Positions 46,842 to 57,071 of a stretch of 64,000 nucleotides of DNA are shown in pieces. The notes beneath the pieces were generated by a model that made no database searches, was not told the origin of the DNA, and worked only from the letters and a program-made list of their open reading frames with translations. Location of the stretch: positions 46,182-110,181 of the forward strand of contig NZ_BANS01000025.1 of the NCBI RefSeq assembly GCF_000332995.1, given 5' to 3'. Position 1 is the first letter of the stretch, and each line of letters opens with the position of its first letter. The stretch is from Gordonia amicalis NBRC 100051 = JCM 11271 (GTDB taxonomy: Bacteria > Actinomycetota > Actinomycetes > Mycobacteriales > Mycobacteriaceae). The position numbers and the translations under genes were made by a program.

Positions 46842-47885
46842 CTACACCAGCGTCGCCAACTGCCGGATGGTCTCGGTGTCGCGCGCGGTGACCATCAGCA
46901 TCGTCACACCCGCGGCCTCCCAATCCTTGATCTGCGCCCGGACCACGTCGGCGGTTCCGACGAGCATCGTCTCGCGGACCATCTCGTCGGGGACCGCGGC
47001 CATCGCCTCGGCCTTCTTGCCGCTCAGGAACAGGCTGACGATCTCGTCGACCGCGTCGCCGTAACCCATGCGCTTGTAGAGCTCGGCGTGAAAGTTCTTC
47101 TCCTTGGCGCCCATTCCGCCGACGTACAGCGCGGTCGACGGCCGGTACCGCTCGATCGCCGACGCCACGTCGTCGGTGATGACGACCTGCACCGTGGCCG
47201 CGACCTCGAAGTCCTCACGACTTCGGCGTGCTCCGGGACGTGTGAATCCCTCGTCGAGCCAAGAGTTGTACTGATCGGCGAGCCCGAGGCTGAAGAAGAT
47301 GGCGAGCCAGCCGTCGGCGATCTCGGCGGTCTGCGCGACGTTCTTCGGCCCCTCGGCGCCCAGCCAGATCGGGAGGTCGGCGCGCAGCGGATGCGTGATC
47401 GGCTTGAGCGACTTGCCGAGTCCGGTGGCGCCGGGCGCGTCGGCCGGGTACGGCAGCGGATAGTGCGGTCCGGCACTCGTCACCTTGTCGGCGCGGGCGA
47501 GGACGTCACGAACCACCTGGACGTATTCACGGGTGCGCGCCAACGGTTTTCCGAAGGGTTCGCCATACCAGCCCTCCACCACCTGCGGCCCGGAGACACC
47601 GAGGCCGACGATGTGCCGGCCGTTCGACAGGTGATCGAGGGTCAGCGCGTGCATCGCCAGCGAGGTCGGCGGCCGCGCCGACAGCTGGGCCACCGCGGTG
47701 CCCAATCGGAGGCGCGACGTCGCCGCACCCCACCACGCCAGCGGCGTGTAGGCGTCCGATCCCCAGGACTCCGCGGTGAACACCGCGTCGAATCCGCATT
47801 CCTCCGCGACCGCGATCAGCTCTGGCGCGTTCGGGATCGGATCGGCACCCCAATATCCGAGTTGCAGACCGAGCTTCACTCGCAT
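46842..47885 (-). CDS. LLM-class F420-dependent oxidoreductase (Rv3520c-like)
   Basis: The 347-residue protein has the length and start (MRVKLGLQLGYWGA) of Rv3520c, and blocks TAESWGSDAYTPLAWWG, LGLGVSGPQVVEGWYG and GAEGPKNVAQTAEI. It probably reduces or oxidises a sterol intermediate with F420, but no substrate is known to me. Earlier in-frame starts would run through the KstR-controlled promoter and are rejected. Confidence 0.9.
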   Translation of the reverse strand: MRVKLGLQLGYWGADPIPNAPELIAVAEECGFDAVFTAESWGSDAYTPLAWWGAATSRLRLGTAVAQLSARPPTSLAMHALTLDHLSNGRHIVGLGVSGPQVVEGWYGEPFGKPLARTREYVQVVRDVLARADKVTSAGPHYPLPYPADAPGATGLGKSLKPITHPLRADLPIWLGAEGPKNVAQTAEIADGWLAIFFSLGLADQYNSWLDEGFTRPGARRSREDFEVAATVQVVITDDVASAIERYRPSTALYVGGMGAKEKNFHAELYKRMGYGDAVDEIVSLFLSGKKAEAMAAVPDEMVRETMLVGTADVVRAQIKDWEAAGVTMLMVTARDTETIRQLATLV

Positions 47886-47942
47886 TCCCTTTCGCCGGCC
47901 GCGGAGATTCTCACGGCCTGACATGCGTCTTGTGTCCAATAC

Positions 47943-47956
47943 TAGAACGTGTTCTA
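47943..47956. promoter_or_regulatory. KstR operator between the Rv3520c-like and DUF35 genes
   Basis: TAGAACGTGTTCTA is a perfect 14-nt palindromic KstR site in the 85-nt divergent gap. Confidence 0.9.
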
Positions 47957-47970
47957 CTCGAGATGTGAGC

Positions 47971-49014
47971 ATGAGCGTAACGTCTCCGGCCGCCGGCAAC
48001 CCCATCGCCAGTCCTGTTGCCACGGTGCCCGAGCCGAAGTCCCCCATCCTGACCGCTCCCCTGATCAACTCCTTCGACTACACACGGTCGCTGGGTCCGG
48101 TGCTGAGCCAGTTCGCGCTCGCGCTGCGCGACGGCCGCATCGTCGGGTCGAAGGGCAGCGACGGCAAGGTCTCCGTGCCGCCGGCCGAATTCGATCCCGT
48201 GACCGGGAAACAGTCGACGGAGTTCGCGGAGGTCTCGACCGTCGGCACCGTCACCAGCTGGACCTGGCAGGACGAGCCGGTGCCCGGACAGCCGCTCGAC
48301 AAACCCTTCGCGTGGGCACTGATCCGGCTCGACGGCGCGGACACCGCACTGCTGCAGGCGGTTTCGGTCGAGTCGCCGTCGGAGATCTCCACCGGACTGC
48401 GTGTGCACGCGGTGTTCGGCGCCGCACGGATCGGCCGCATCGACGACATCGCGTACTTCGCCCCGGGCGAGAGCCCACAGACCGCACCGGAGAACACCGC
48501 CGACGCACCGAAGGGTGCCGAGGCCGGCCTCGTCGTCATCCCGACCCCCATCACGACCGAGATCACGCATTCGGCCACCGAGGAGGAGTCCGCCTACCTC
48601 GAAGGCCTCAAGGCGGGCAAGCTGATCGGTACCCGGATCGGTTCGGGCGTCGACGAAGGGCGCGTGTACTTCCCGCCCCGTTCGGTCAGCCCGGCGGACG
48701 GCGCCCGCGCCGTCGAACGAGTCGAACTCCCACACACCGGCATCGTGACGACGTTCTGCATCGTGAACGTGCCGTTCCAGGGCCAGCGGATCAAGCCTCC
48801 GTATGTGGCCGCATATGTGCTCCTCGACGGTGCGGACATCCCGTTCCTGCACCTGATCCTCGACTGCGAGGCCGACGACGTCCGAATGGGCATGCGCGTC
48901 AAGGCCGTCTGGCTGCCCGAGGACGAGTGGGAGCACTCGATCGGCAACATCAGCCACTTCGCACCCACCGGCGAACCCGACGCCGAGTACGACACCTACC
49001 GAGCCCACCTGTGA
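47971..49014 (+). CDS. DUF35 / OB-fold acyl-CoA-associated protein (Rv3521-like)
   Basis: The 347-residue protein contains two copies of an OB-fold DUF35 unit (first around VSTVGTVTSWTW ... GLRVHAVF, second around ELPHTGIVTTFCIVNVP ... GMRVKAVWLPE). DUF35 domains partner thiolase-like aldolases such as Ltp2, so this protein probably assists Ltp3 or Ltp4 encoded next. The usual N-terminal zinc ribbon is not obvious. It starts the operon with ltp4 and ltp3. Confidence 0.85.
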   Translation: MSVTSPAAGNPIASPVATVPEPKSPILTAPLINSFDYTRSLGPVLSQFALALRDGRIVGSKGSDGKVSVPPAEFDPVTGKQSTEFAEVSTVGTVTSWTWQDEPVPGQPLDKPFAWALIRLDGADTALLQAVSVESPSEISTGLRVHAVFGAARIGRIDDIAYFAPGESPQTAPENTADAPKGAEAGLVVIPTPITTEITHSATEEESAYLEGLKAGKLIGTRIGSGVDEGRVYFPPRSVSPADGARAVERVELPHTGIVTTFCIVNVPFQGQRIKPPYVAAYVLLDGADIPFLHLILDCEADDVRMGMRVKAVWLPEDEWEHSIGNISHFAPTGEPDAEYDTYRAHL

Positions 49015-49027
49015 TGAAGGACCATCT

Positions 49028-50080
49028 GTGATGACACTGCCGCCGATCGCGATCATCGGGTTCGCCCACAGCCCCAACGTCGTGGGCACACATGGCACCA
49101 CCAACGGTGTCGAGATGCTCATCCCCTGCTTCGACAAGCTCTACGCCGAACTGGGCATCGGCCGCACCGACATCGAGTTCTGGTGCAGCGGTTCGTCGGA
49201 TTATCTTGCCGGACGCGCCTTCTCGTTCATCTCCGCAATCGACTCGATCGGCGCGATGCCGCCGATCAACGAGTCCCATGTCGAGATGGACGGCGCCTGG
49301 GCACTCTATGAGGCCTGGGTGAAGATCGCCACCGGCGAGGTCGACCTGGCGCTCGCCTACGGCTTCGGCAAGGCCTCCGCAGGCAACACCGACCAGACCC
49401 TCGCCCTGCAGACCGACCCCTACACGGTCGCGCCGCTGCATCCCGATGCCCGTTCGCTGGCCGCGCTGCAGGCACGCGCCGGGATCGACGCCGGGACCTG
49501 GACCGAGGCCGACATGGCCGCCATCGGGGCCCGCACCTCCGGCGGTTCGGTCGACGACCTCCTGGCGAGCGACTACGTCGCGAATCCCCTGCGCCGCCAT
49601 GACATCGCGCCCTACACCGACGCAGCCGCCGCGGTCGTCATCGCCAGCGAGCGCAAAGCCCGTGAACTGGTGGCCAATCCGGCGTTCGTCACCGGTTGGG
49701 ATCACCGCATCGACACGCCCAACTTCGGGGCCCGGGATCTCACCGTCTCGCCGTCGACGAAGCTCGCCGGCGACACCGCGTTCGGTGACCGCAGCCGAGC
49801 GGTGGACGTGGCCGAGATACACGCGCCGTACTCGCATCAGGAGATCATCGTGCGTAATGCTCTCGATCTACCTGATTCGGTGCGGATCAACCCGTCCGGC
49901 GGTGCGCTGGCCGGCAACTCGCTGTTCTCGGTAGGCCTACAGCGCATCGGCTATGCGGCCCACGAGATCCTCACCGGCAACGCCGGCACCGCCGTCGCCC
50001 ACGCGACGAGCGGCCCTCTGCTGCAGCAGAACATGGTGGTCACCCTGAGCGACCAGAACAACGCGGGAGGCGGGAACTGA
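49028..50080 (+). CDS. ltp4: Thiolase-superfamily steroid lyase/aldolase Ltp4
   Basis: The 350-residue protein is an SCPx-type thiolase lacking the sterol carrier domain and matches Rv3522 in length and context. Conserved blocks are FWCSGSSDYLAGRAF, DAAAAVVIASERKARE and NPSGGALAGNS. In Rhodococcus ltp3 and ltp4 are required for removing C24-branched side chains. GTG 49028 is immediately followed by ATG 49031, either of which can start. The stop overlaps the ltp3 start. Confidence 0.9.
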   Translation: MMTLPPIAIIGFAHSPNVVGTHGTTNGVEMLIPCFDKLYAELGIGRTDIEFWCSGSSDYLAGRAFSFISAIDSIGAMPPINESHVEMDGAWALYEAWVKIATGEVDLALAYGFGKASAGNTDQTLALQTDPYTVAPLHPDARSLAALQARAGIDAGTWTEADMAAIGARTSGGSVDDLLASDYVANPLRRHDIAPYTDAAAAVVIASERKARELVANPAFVTGWDHRIDTPNFGARDLTVSPSTKLAGDTAFGDRSRAVDVAEIHAPYSHQEIIVRNALDLPDSVRINPSGGALAGNSLFSVGLQRIGYAAHEILTGNAGTAVAHATSGPLLQQNMVVTLSDQNNAGGGN

Positions 50081-51258
50081 TGGGACACAAGAACCGTGCG
50101 GCAGTCCTCGGTACCGGCCAGACCCGCTACGTCGCCAAGCGCTCCGACGTCACGATGGCCGGTATGGTCCGCGAGGCGATCGACGCGGCGCTGATCGACT
50201 CCAGGGTCTCCCTCGACGAGATCGACGCCATCGTCATCGGCAAGGCCCCCGACCTCTTCGAGGGGTCGATGATGCCCGAGCTCGCCATGGCCGAGGCCAT
50301 CGGTGCCGTCGGCAAGCGTCTGATCCGGGTGCACACCGCCGGATCGGTCGGTGGCTCGACGGCGAACGTCGCCGCATCCCTGGTCTTCGCAGGCGTCCAC
50401 AAGCGCGTCCTCGCCGTCGCCTGGGAGAAGCAGTCCGAGTCCAACGCCATGTGGGCGCTGTCCATCCCGGTGCCGTTCACGAAGCCCGTCGGCGCCGGCG
50501 CCGGCGGCTTCTTCGCGCCGCACGTGCGCGCGTACATCCGCCAGTCGGGCGCACCGGAGCACATCGGCGCGATGGTCGCGGCGAAGGATCGTCGCAACGG
50601 CGCACTCAATCCGCTGGCGCACCTGCATCAGCCGGATCAGAGCGTGGAGAAGGTCATGAGCTCACAGATGCTCTGGGATCCCATCCGCTACGACGAGACA
50701 TGCCCGTCGTCGGACGGCGCGTGTGCGGTCGTGATCGGTGACGAGCAGGTCGCCGACGACGCGGTCGCCGGTGGCAACCCGGTCGCGTGGATTCACGCCA
50801 CCGCCATGCGGACCGAGCCGCTGTCGTTCGCACACCGCAACGTGGTCAGTCCGCAGGCCGGCCGGGATGCCGCTGCCGCCCTGTGGAAGTCGGCGGGCGT
50901 CAGCAATCCGCTCGACGAGGTCGACGTCGCCGAGATCTACGTGCCGTTCTCGTGGTTCGAACCGATGTGGCTGGAGAACCTCGGCTTCGCCGCCGAGGGC
51001 GAGGGCTGGAAGCTGACCGAATCCGGCGACACCGAGATCGGTGGGCGCATCCCGCTCAACGCCTCCGGTGGCGTGCTGTCGTCGAACCCGATCGGCGCGT
51101 CGGGCATGATCCGCTTCGCGGAGGCCGCGATCCAGGTCATGGGCAAGGCCGGCGACCACCAGGTCGACGGTGCCCGCAAGGCCCTGGGCCACGCCTACGG
51201 CGGTGGCTCACAGTACTTCTCGATGTGGCTCGTCGGAGCCGACAAGCCCCTCCACTGA
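50080..51258 (+). CDS. ltp3: Thiolase-superfamily steroid lyase/aldolase Ltp3
   Basis: The 392-residue protein matches Rv3523 (about 394 residues). The thiolase fold is evident from VHTAGSVGGSTANVAAS, DGACAVVIGDEQ, DVAEIYVPFSWFEPM and NASGGVLSSNPIGASGMIRF. At the usual nucleophile position the sequence reads AGSVGG, without cysteine, consistent with an aldolase rather than a true thiolase. It begins on the last base of the ltp4 stop and ends at a terminator. Confidence 0.9.
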   Translation: MGHKNRAAVLGTGQTRYVAKRSDVTMAGMVREAIDAALIDSRVSLDEIDAIVIGKAPDLFEGSMMPELAMAEAIGAVGKRLIRVHTAGSVGGSTANVAASLVFAGVHKRVLAVAWEKQSESNAMWALSIPVPFTKPVGAGAGGFFAPHVRAYIRQSGAPEHIGAMVAAKDRRNGALNPLAHLHQPDQSVEKVMSSQMLWDPIRYDETCPSSDGACAVVIGDEQVADDAVAGGNPVAWIHATAMRTEPLSFAHRNVVSPQAGRDAAAALWKSAGVSNPLDEVDVAEIYVPFSWFEPMWLENLGFAAEGEGWKLTESGDTEIGGRIPLNASGGVLSSNPIGASGMIRFAEAAIQVMGKAGDHQVDGARKALGHAYGGGSQYFSMWLVGADKPLH

Positions 51259-51264
51259 CCGGCG

Positions 51265-51309
51265 TTTCGTAGCATTCATGCGCACCATCAGCGCATGGAT
51301 GCTACGAAA
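51265..51309. terminator. Bidirectional terminator between ltp3 and the AhpD-like gene
   Basis: TTTCGTAGCATTCATGCGC and GCGCATGGATGCTACGAAA form a 19-bp stem (one G-U type pair) with loop ACCATCA. Its right arm includes the stop codon of the minus-strand gene. Confidence 0.85.
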
Positions 51310-51850
51310 TCCGCTCGGGCACAGCGCAGGCCATCCCGTCCGCCATTCCGGTCGGACGGACCCCCAGGGACTGGTTGAGGCGAGCCCGCTGATTCTCCCA
51401 GGCGACGGTCATCGCGAGTTCGACGATCTGCGTCGGCGAGAAGTGACCGGCCAGGCGTCGACGCACCTCGGCGAGATCGTCGGCGACCGCGGGGGTGCGG
51501 GTCATCGCCTCGGCGAAGGCGATCACGAGCTTGTCGACCTCGCTGTAGGCATCGGAGTCCTGGTAGTCGGGCAGATCACGGAGTTGCTGCTCGGTGATCC
51601 CGGCACCCGATGCCAGCGCCGAGCCGATGTCGAGACAGAATTCGCAGCTGACCATCCCCGCGGCCTTGAGTTCGGCGAGCTCTTTGAGTTTCGGGTCGAC
51701 ACTGTTGGACAGCAGCATCGCGCTCTCCATCCCCATCGTCGCCCCGGCGATGAGTGGTCGCCGCGCTATCTTCCCGACGAGTTCGGTGCGGTTGCGCCGG
51801 GCCCCGCTCATGGCGCTGAGGTAGTTTCGGATCCGGTGTAGTGCTCTCAT
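51302..51850 (-). CDS. Carboxymuconolactone decarboxylase / AhpD-like protein
   Basis: The 182-residue protein has the helical CMD fold with the redox pair CEFC (Cys69, Cys72) in ELKAAGMVSCEFCLDIG, as in alkylhydroperoxidase D-type proteins. It probably handles peroxides or acts as a disulfide reductase. It starts just after the membrane protein gene at 51853 and may belong to the sigma-factor operon. Confidence 0.85.
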   Translation of the reverse strand: MRALHRIRNYLSAMSGARRNRTELVGKIARRPLIAGATMGMESAMLLSNSVDPKLKELAELKAAGMVSCEFCLDIGSALASGAGITEQQLRDLPDYQDSDAYSEVDKLVIAFAEAMTRTPAVADDLAEVRRRLAGHFSPTQIVELAMTVAWENQRARLNQSLGVRPTGMADGMACAVPERIS

Positions 51851-51852
51851 AT

Positions 51853-52473
51853 CTACCCTTCCCGTCCGCGTCGCCGGCTGTAACGCCGTGCAGCCAAGTA
51901 TGTGACCAGCAGTACAATCGCCGCCAGCGCCACCGCACCGTGCGCCACGGCCCCCCAGGCGAAGACCCCGATCTCATGCACCCCGCGGCCGCCCAGCACC
52001 AGACCCAGCGGCACCCCCACGAGAAATGCGACCGGCAGCCATCGGCGACGCGTCGACGCCACCACGATCGCCGCACCGACCGCCATGAACGCGAGGCCAC
52101 CGTCGACCATCGCGTGCTGGTTGTACGGCTCACCGAGCGAGGTCGAGAGCCATTCTCCGGCAACCATGTTGCCAACACCATGCAGGACAAGGAGAAGCCC
52201 GAGCACAGCCGCGGCCCCTTGTGCGAGCGACCACCGCCACCGGCCGGCGGAACTCGCCCGCGCCGCGGCGACCTGCCGTTCCACGGCCGCGTAGGTCGAC
52301 GTGGTCGGCGCACGCCGGAAGGCATTGGCCAGCAACACGAGATCCGGCTCCACCGCACCCGGTCGGGCGGAGCCGGCGAGAACGGCGGCGATGTCGTCGT
52401 CGAGGCGCTCGGCCGCCGCGACCTCCTCGGGATCGAACGGCGGCTCGGAATCGGATGGATCGTTCGACGTCAC
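51853..52473 (-). CDS. Multi-pass membrane protein, putative anti-sigma partner
   Basis: The 206-residue protein has an acidic cytoplasmic N-terminus of about 85 residues and then four or five membrane helices. Its GTG overlaps the stop of the ECF sigma gene (GTGA), the usual place for an anti-sigma factor. No zinc-binding HxxxCxxC motif is visible, so anti-sigma function is inferred from position only. Confidence 0.65.
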   Translation of the reverse strand: MTSNDPSDSEPPFDPEEVAAAERLDDDIAAVLAGSARPGAVEPDLVLLANAFRRAPTTSTYAAVERQVAAARASSAGRWRWSLAQGAAAVLGLLLVLHGVGNMVAGEWLSTSLGEPYNQHAMVDGGLAFMAVGAAIVVASTRRRWLPVAFLVGVPLGLVLGGRGVHEIGVFAWGAVAHGAVALAAIVLLVTYLAARRYSRRRGREG

Positions 52474-53015
52474 CGCGGCATCACCTCCCTCAGTTTGGCC
52501 ACGCCGCGGTAGACCAGCATGCGAGCCGCGGTCGCCGAGAGACCCATCGCAGCACCGATCTCCTCCGAGGTCAGCTCGGTGGTGAACCGCAGCGTGACCG
52601 CTTCGCGTTCCCGCGCGGTGAGAACCCACAGGCGACTCCGGACATCGTCGACGTCCGCCGCGCGGAGCATCGCCGTCTCCGGATCATGCCCCTCGGACCG
52701 GTCGGCATCGGCACTCACCTCGGCCACGGGCACCTCTCGCGCGGTACGCGCCCACCAGTCCGCGACGACATGCCGGGCGATCCCGATCAGCCACCTGCCC
52801 ACCGAGCCGCGCCGGCCGTCGAAACGGCCCCAGGAGCGGATCGCCTTGGCGAACACCTCAGCGGTGACGTCGTCGGCATCGGCGGTTCCGGGCACACGGG
52901 TACGCACGTAGCGCCACACCCCCGCAACGTGCTCGCGGTACACCGCGTCGAACTGATCGATCGCGCCGGACTCCGAGTCCTTCCACCCTTCGTGTCGATG
53001 GTTCTCTCGACCCAT
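52470..53015 (-). CDS. ECF-type RNA polymerase sigma factor
   Basis: The protein (181 residues from ATG 53015; 188 from GTG 53036) has a sigma-2 region (YREHVAGVWRYVRTRV ... DADDVTAEVFAKAIRSWGRF) and a sigma-4 helix-turn-helix (ELTSEEIGAAMGLSATAARMLVYRG). It forms an operon with a membrane protein and an AhpD-like gene, which suggests an envelope or oxidative stress module placed inside the sterol cluster. The target promoter is not known. Confidence 0.88.
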   Translation of the reverse strand: MGRENHRHEGWKDSESGAIDQFDAVYREHVAGVWRYVRTRVPGTADADDVTAEVFAKAIRSWGRFDGRRGSVGRWLIGIARHVVADWWARTAREVPVAEVSADADRSEGHDPETAMLRAADVDDVRSRLWVLTAREREAVTLRFTTELTSEEIGAAMGLSATAARMLVYRGVAKLREVMPR

Positions 53016-53120
53016 CTCCGGCCACGAGGCAACCACTGTAACGACCGATCCGACAAGAAGACCGCGGGCGGGACGGGTGAGGTCATCACCGGTCCCGCCC
53101 GCGGCGGTTCGTGTGCTCGT

Positions 53121-53570
53121 TCAGGCCTTGCGCACCGAGTTGATCGTCTTCTCGACCTCCCAGTAGGCCCGCAGTGCGGAGAGGCGGCCCTCGGAGTCGG
53201 CATGGTAGGTGAACACACCACGCGCCTCGGAGACATGACCTGCGATGTGCGTGACGATGCTGCCGATGTAGGCGACCTCGTTCCCGCAGATGATCTCCTC
53301 GTCGAAGCGGAACTCGATGCTCTCGGTGGTCGCGATCGACTTGTCCCAGAACTCCGAGATGCGCTCGTACCCCCGGAATCCGACACCCTCCGGATCGAAC
53401 ATCGAGGGACCCACCGGATCCTGGACGATCGCGTCCGGCGCGAAGTTGTCGATCCACGCCTGCTTGTCGCGGGACTCCACGAACTCTCGTGAACGACGAC
53501 CCGCCACGACCGCGGGATGGTTCTCGCGGTCGATGTCCAGGTAGGCCGGCTTCGGGTCTGTCGCGGTCAC
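53121..53570 (-). CDS. SnoaL/ketosteroid isomerase-like protein coupled to cyp125
   Basis: The 149-residue NTF2-fold protein has REFVESRDKQAWIDNFAPDAIVQDPVG, a pattern seen in SnoaL-like isomerases, and EARGVFTYHADSEG strands. GTG 53570 overlaps the cyp125 stop (GTGA), so it is made with the P450. It could act on the oxidised steroid (isomerase or hydratase-like), but catalytic residues cannot be assigned with confidence. Confidence 0.8.
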   Translation of the reverse strand: MTATDPKPAYLDIDRENHPAVVAGRRSREFVESRDKQAWIDNFAPDAIVQDPVGPSMFDPEGVGFRGYERISEFWDKSIATTESIEFRFDEEIICGNEVAYIGSIVTHIAGHVSEARGVFTYHADSEGRLSALRAYWEVEKTINSVRKA

Positions 53571-54886
53571 TTCGTCCCGTAGTCGACGCGGAGTTCCTTG
53601 ACGCCGTTGATCCAGCCGTGACGCAGACGACGCGGCGCGGCGACCTTGGTGATGTCCGGGACGAGATCGGCGAGCGCGTTGAACATCAGGTTGATCTCCA
53701 TGCGCGCCAGGTTGGCGCCGACGCAGAAGTGCGCACCGTTGCCACCGAAGCCGACGTGCGGGTTCGGGTCGCGAAGGATGTTGAACGAGAACGGATCGTC
53801 GAACACGTCCTCGTCGTAGTTGGCCGAGCCGTAGAACATGCCGACGCGCTCGCCCTTCTTGATGTCGATGCCACCGATCTGCGTGTCGCGCTTCGCGGTC
53901 CGCTGGAAGCAGTTGACCGGGGTCGCCCAGCGGACGATCTCGTCGACGGCCGTCGCGGGGCGCTCCTTCTTGAACAGTTCCCACTGGTCGGGGTTGTCCA
54001 GGAAGGCGTTCATGCCGTGGCTGATGGCGTTACGCGTGGTCTCGTTGCCGGCCACGGTCAACAGGATGAAGAAGAAGCCGAACTCCGTCTCGTCGAGCGA
54101 CTGCCCGTCGATGTCGGCGTTCACGAGCTTGGTGACGATGTCCTCGCCCGGGTTGCGGCGCTTCTCCTCCGCCATCGTGTAGCCGTAGCCGAGGATTTCG
54201 GCGTTGGCCTGCTGGGGATCGGTGGTGTAATCCGGGTCGTCGGCGTTCATCATCGAGTTCGACCAGTCGAACAGCTTCTCGCGATCCTGCTCCGGAACAC
54301 CCAGGAGATCGGCGATGGCGAGCAGCGGCAGGTCCACGGCGACGTCCTTGACGAAGTCGCCACTGCCCTTCTCCAGAGCGCGCGTGACGATCTCGCGGGC
54401 GGCGTCGTCGAGCTTCTCCTCGAGGGAGTGCACCGCACGGGGAGTGAACAGCTTGGAGACCAACTTGCGCAGACGGGTGTGCTCCGGCGGATCGTGGTTG
54501 ATCAGCAGGGCCTTGGTGATCTCGATCTGCTCGGCGGTCATCTCGTCGTCGAAACGCATGATGACGCCGTTGGCGTTGGTCTCCCAGTCATCGTTGTTCT
54601 TGGAGATCTCGCGGATGTGGGCGTGCTTCGAGATCACCCAGTAACCGCCGTCGTGGAAACCTCCACCCTTGCCGGGCGCCTGGGCGTTCCACCAGACCGG
54701 CGCGGTCTTACGGAGCTGCGCGAACTCCTCCACCGGGATTCCCTGCTCGAGCAGGTCGGGGTTGGTGAAGTCCCAACCCTCCTGCTCCATGAACGCACAC
54801 TTCACGACTACGTCGGAAGGGCTCGTGCGCGCAGAATCCGCCGTGGTCGGCTCACTGCCGATCGGGGCACTCTGGGCCTGGGTCAC
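53567..54886 (-). CDS. cyp125: Steroid C26-monooxygenase CYP125
   Basis: The 439-residue P450 has the I-helix AGNETTRN, ExxR in DEIVRWATP and the heme loop FGGNGAHFCVGANLAR. PVWWNAQAPGKGGGFHDGG and the rest match M. tuberculosis CYP125, which oxidises C26 of cholesterol and cholestenone to start side-chain breakdown. GTG 54886 follows AAGGTGGTG; the N-terminus is about 30 residues longer than the conserved core. Two KstR boxes 56 nt apart lie upstream. Confidence 0.93.
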   Translation of the reverse strand: MTQAQSAPIGSEPTTADSARTSPSDVVVKCAFMEQEGWDFTNPDLLEQGIPVEEFAQLRKTAPVWWNAQAPGKGGGFHDGGYWVISKHAHIREISKNNDDWETNANGVIMRFDDEMTAEQIEITKALLINHDPPEHTRLRKLVSKLFTPRAVHSLEEKLDDAAREIVTRALEKGSGDFVKDVAVDLPLLAIADLLGVPEQDREKLFDWSNSMMNADDPDYTTDPQQANAEILGYGYTMAEEKRRNPGEDIVTKLVNADIDGQSLDETEFGFFFILLTVAGNETTRNAISHGMNAFLDNPDQWELFKKERPATAVDEIVRWATPVNCFQRTAKRDTQIGGIDIKKGERVGMFYGSANYDEDVFDDPFSFNILRDPNPHVGFGGNGAHFCVGANLARMEINLMFNALADLVPDITKVAAPRRLRHGWINGVKELRVDYGTK

Positions 54887-54909
54887 GTCACACCACCTTG
54901 CTGGAGATT

Positions 54910-54923
54910 TAGAACCTGTTTCA
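54910..54923 (-). promoter_or_regulatory. KstR operator proximal to cyp125
   Basis: TAGAACCTGTTTCA fits the consensus and lies 24 nt upstream of the cyp125 start, over the likely promoter. Confidence 0.85.
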
Positions 54924-54945
54924 ATCTCATTAGACCACATTGTGA

Positions 54946-56394
<1,449 letters not shown>

Positions 56395-56398
56395 CCGC

Positions 56399-56896
56399 GT
56401 GGCCGTCTTCGACCCGGACAAGAAACCGGACCAGCTCGATTCGCCGATCGTCAGCACCATCATCAAGCTCGGCTCACGGGCACACACCGCGGTGTACAAG
56501 CTGACGGGCGGACGATTCGGCGAGACCTGGCGCATCGGTGCGGGGCTCAAGAAGCCAGCGCCGGTGTGCCTGCTCACCACCATCGGCCGCAAATCCGGTC
56601 AGCCGCGTACCGCGCCGCTGATCTACCTGCGTCGCGGGGACGCGTTCGTCGTAGTCGCTTCGCAGGGCGGCTCGGCGAAACACCCTGCGTGGTACCTCAA
56701 TCTGCGCGACAACCCTCAGGTCACGATCCAGCTCGGCAAGGAGAAGTACGACCTCGTCGCACATACCGCCACCGACGCCGAGCGCGCCGGATTGTGGCCG
56801 GATCTGGTCAAGGTCTACGCGGATTACGACACCTACGCCGCCTGGACCGACCGGGAGATCCCGGTGGTGATCTGCAAGCCTGCCGCTGCCGCCTGA
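56399..56896 (+). CDS. F420H2-dependent reductase, Ddn family
   Basis: The 165-residue split-barrel protein matches the deazaflavin-dependent nitroreductase family, with LLTTIGRKSGQPRTAPLIYL, GGSAKHPAWYLNLRDNPQV and a conserved C-terminus. It stands where Rv3547 (Ddn, the F420 enzyme that activates pretomanid) stands, after fadA5. Natural substrates are thought to be quinones. The start is GTG, 4 nt after the fadA5 stop. Confidence 0.88.
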   Translation: MAVFDPDKKPDQLDSPIVSTIIKLGSRAHTAVYKLTGGRFGETWRIGAGLKKPAPVCLLTTIGRKSGQPRTAPLIYLRRGDAFVVVASQGGSAKHPAWYLNLRDNPQVTIQLGKEKYDLVAHTATDAERAGLWPDLVKVYADYDTYAAWTDREIPVVICKPAAAA

Positions 56897-56953
56897 GGAG
56901 CGCGACACCTCTGGTGCCTGATCGGAGAGAACGCGACACACCAGCAGTGCTGC

Positions 56954-57043
56954 CTGAGGTGTGAGGAGCGCAAGCGACGAGCCACGAAGGCCTGGTGAGT
57001 CGACGTCGCCAGCCCTTCGTGGCTCGCTGCGCTCGCACCTCAG
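56954..57043. repeat. Long imperfect palindrome between convergent genes
   Basis: Left arm 56954-56990 (CTGAGGTG ... GCCACGAAGG) and right arm 57014-57043 (CCTTCGTGGC ... CACCTCAG) are complementary with small bulges. A further copy of the right-arm end occurs at about 57062-57076. It resembles mobile intergenic palindromes of related genera and may also terminate both flanking genes. Confidence 0.6.
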
Positions 57044-57071
57044 GGAGCAAGTACAAGCGCCGGCTCGCACC

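Noticed and set aside
47886..48068. A longer N-terminus for the Rv3520c-like protein
   Set aside because: It would run through the perfect KstR site and the divergent DUF35 gene start; the family begins at MRVKLG.
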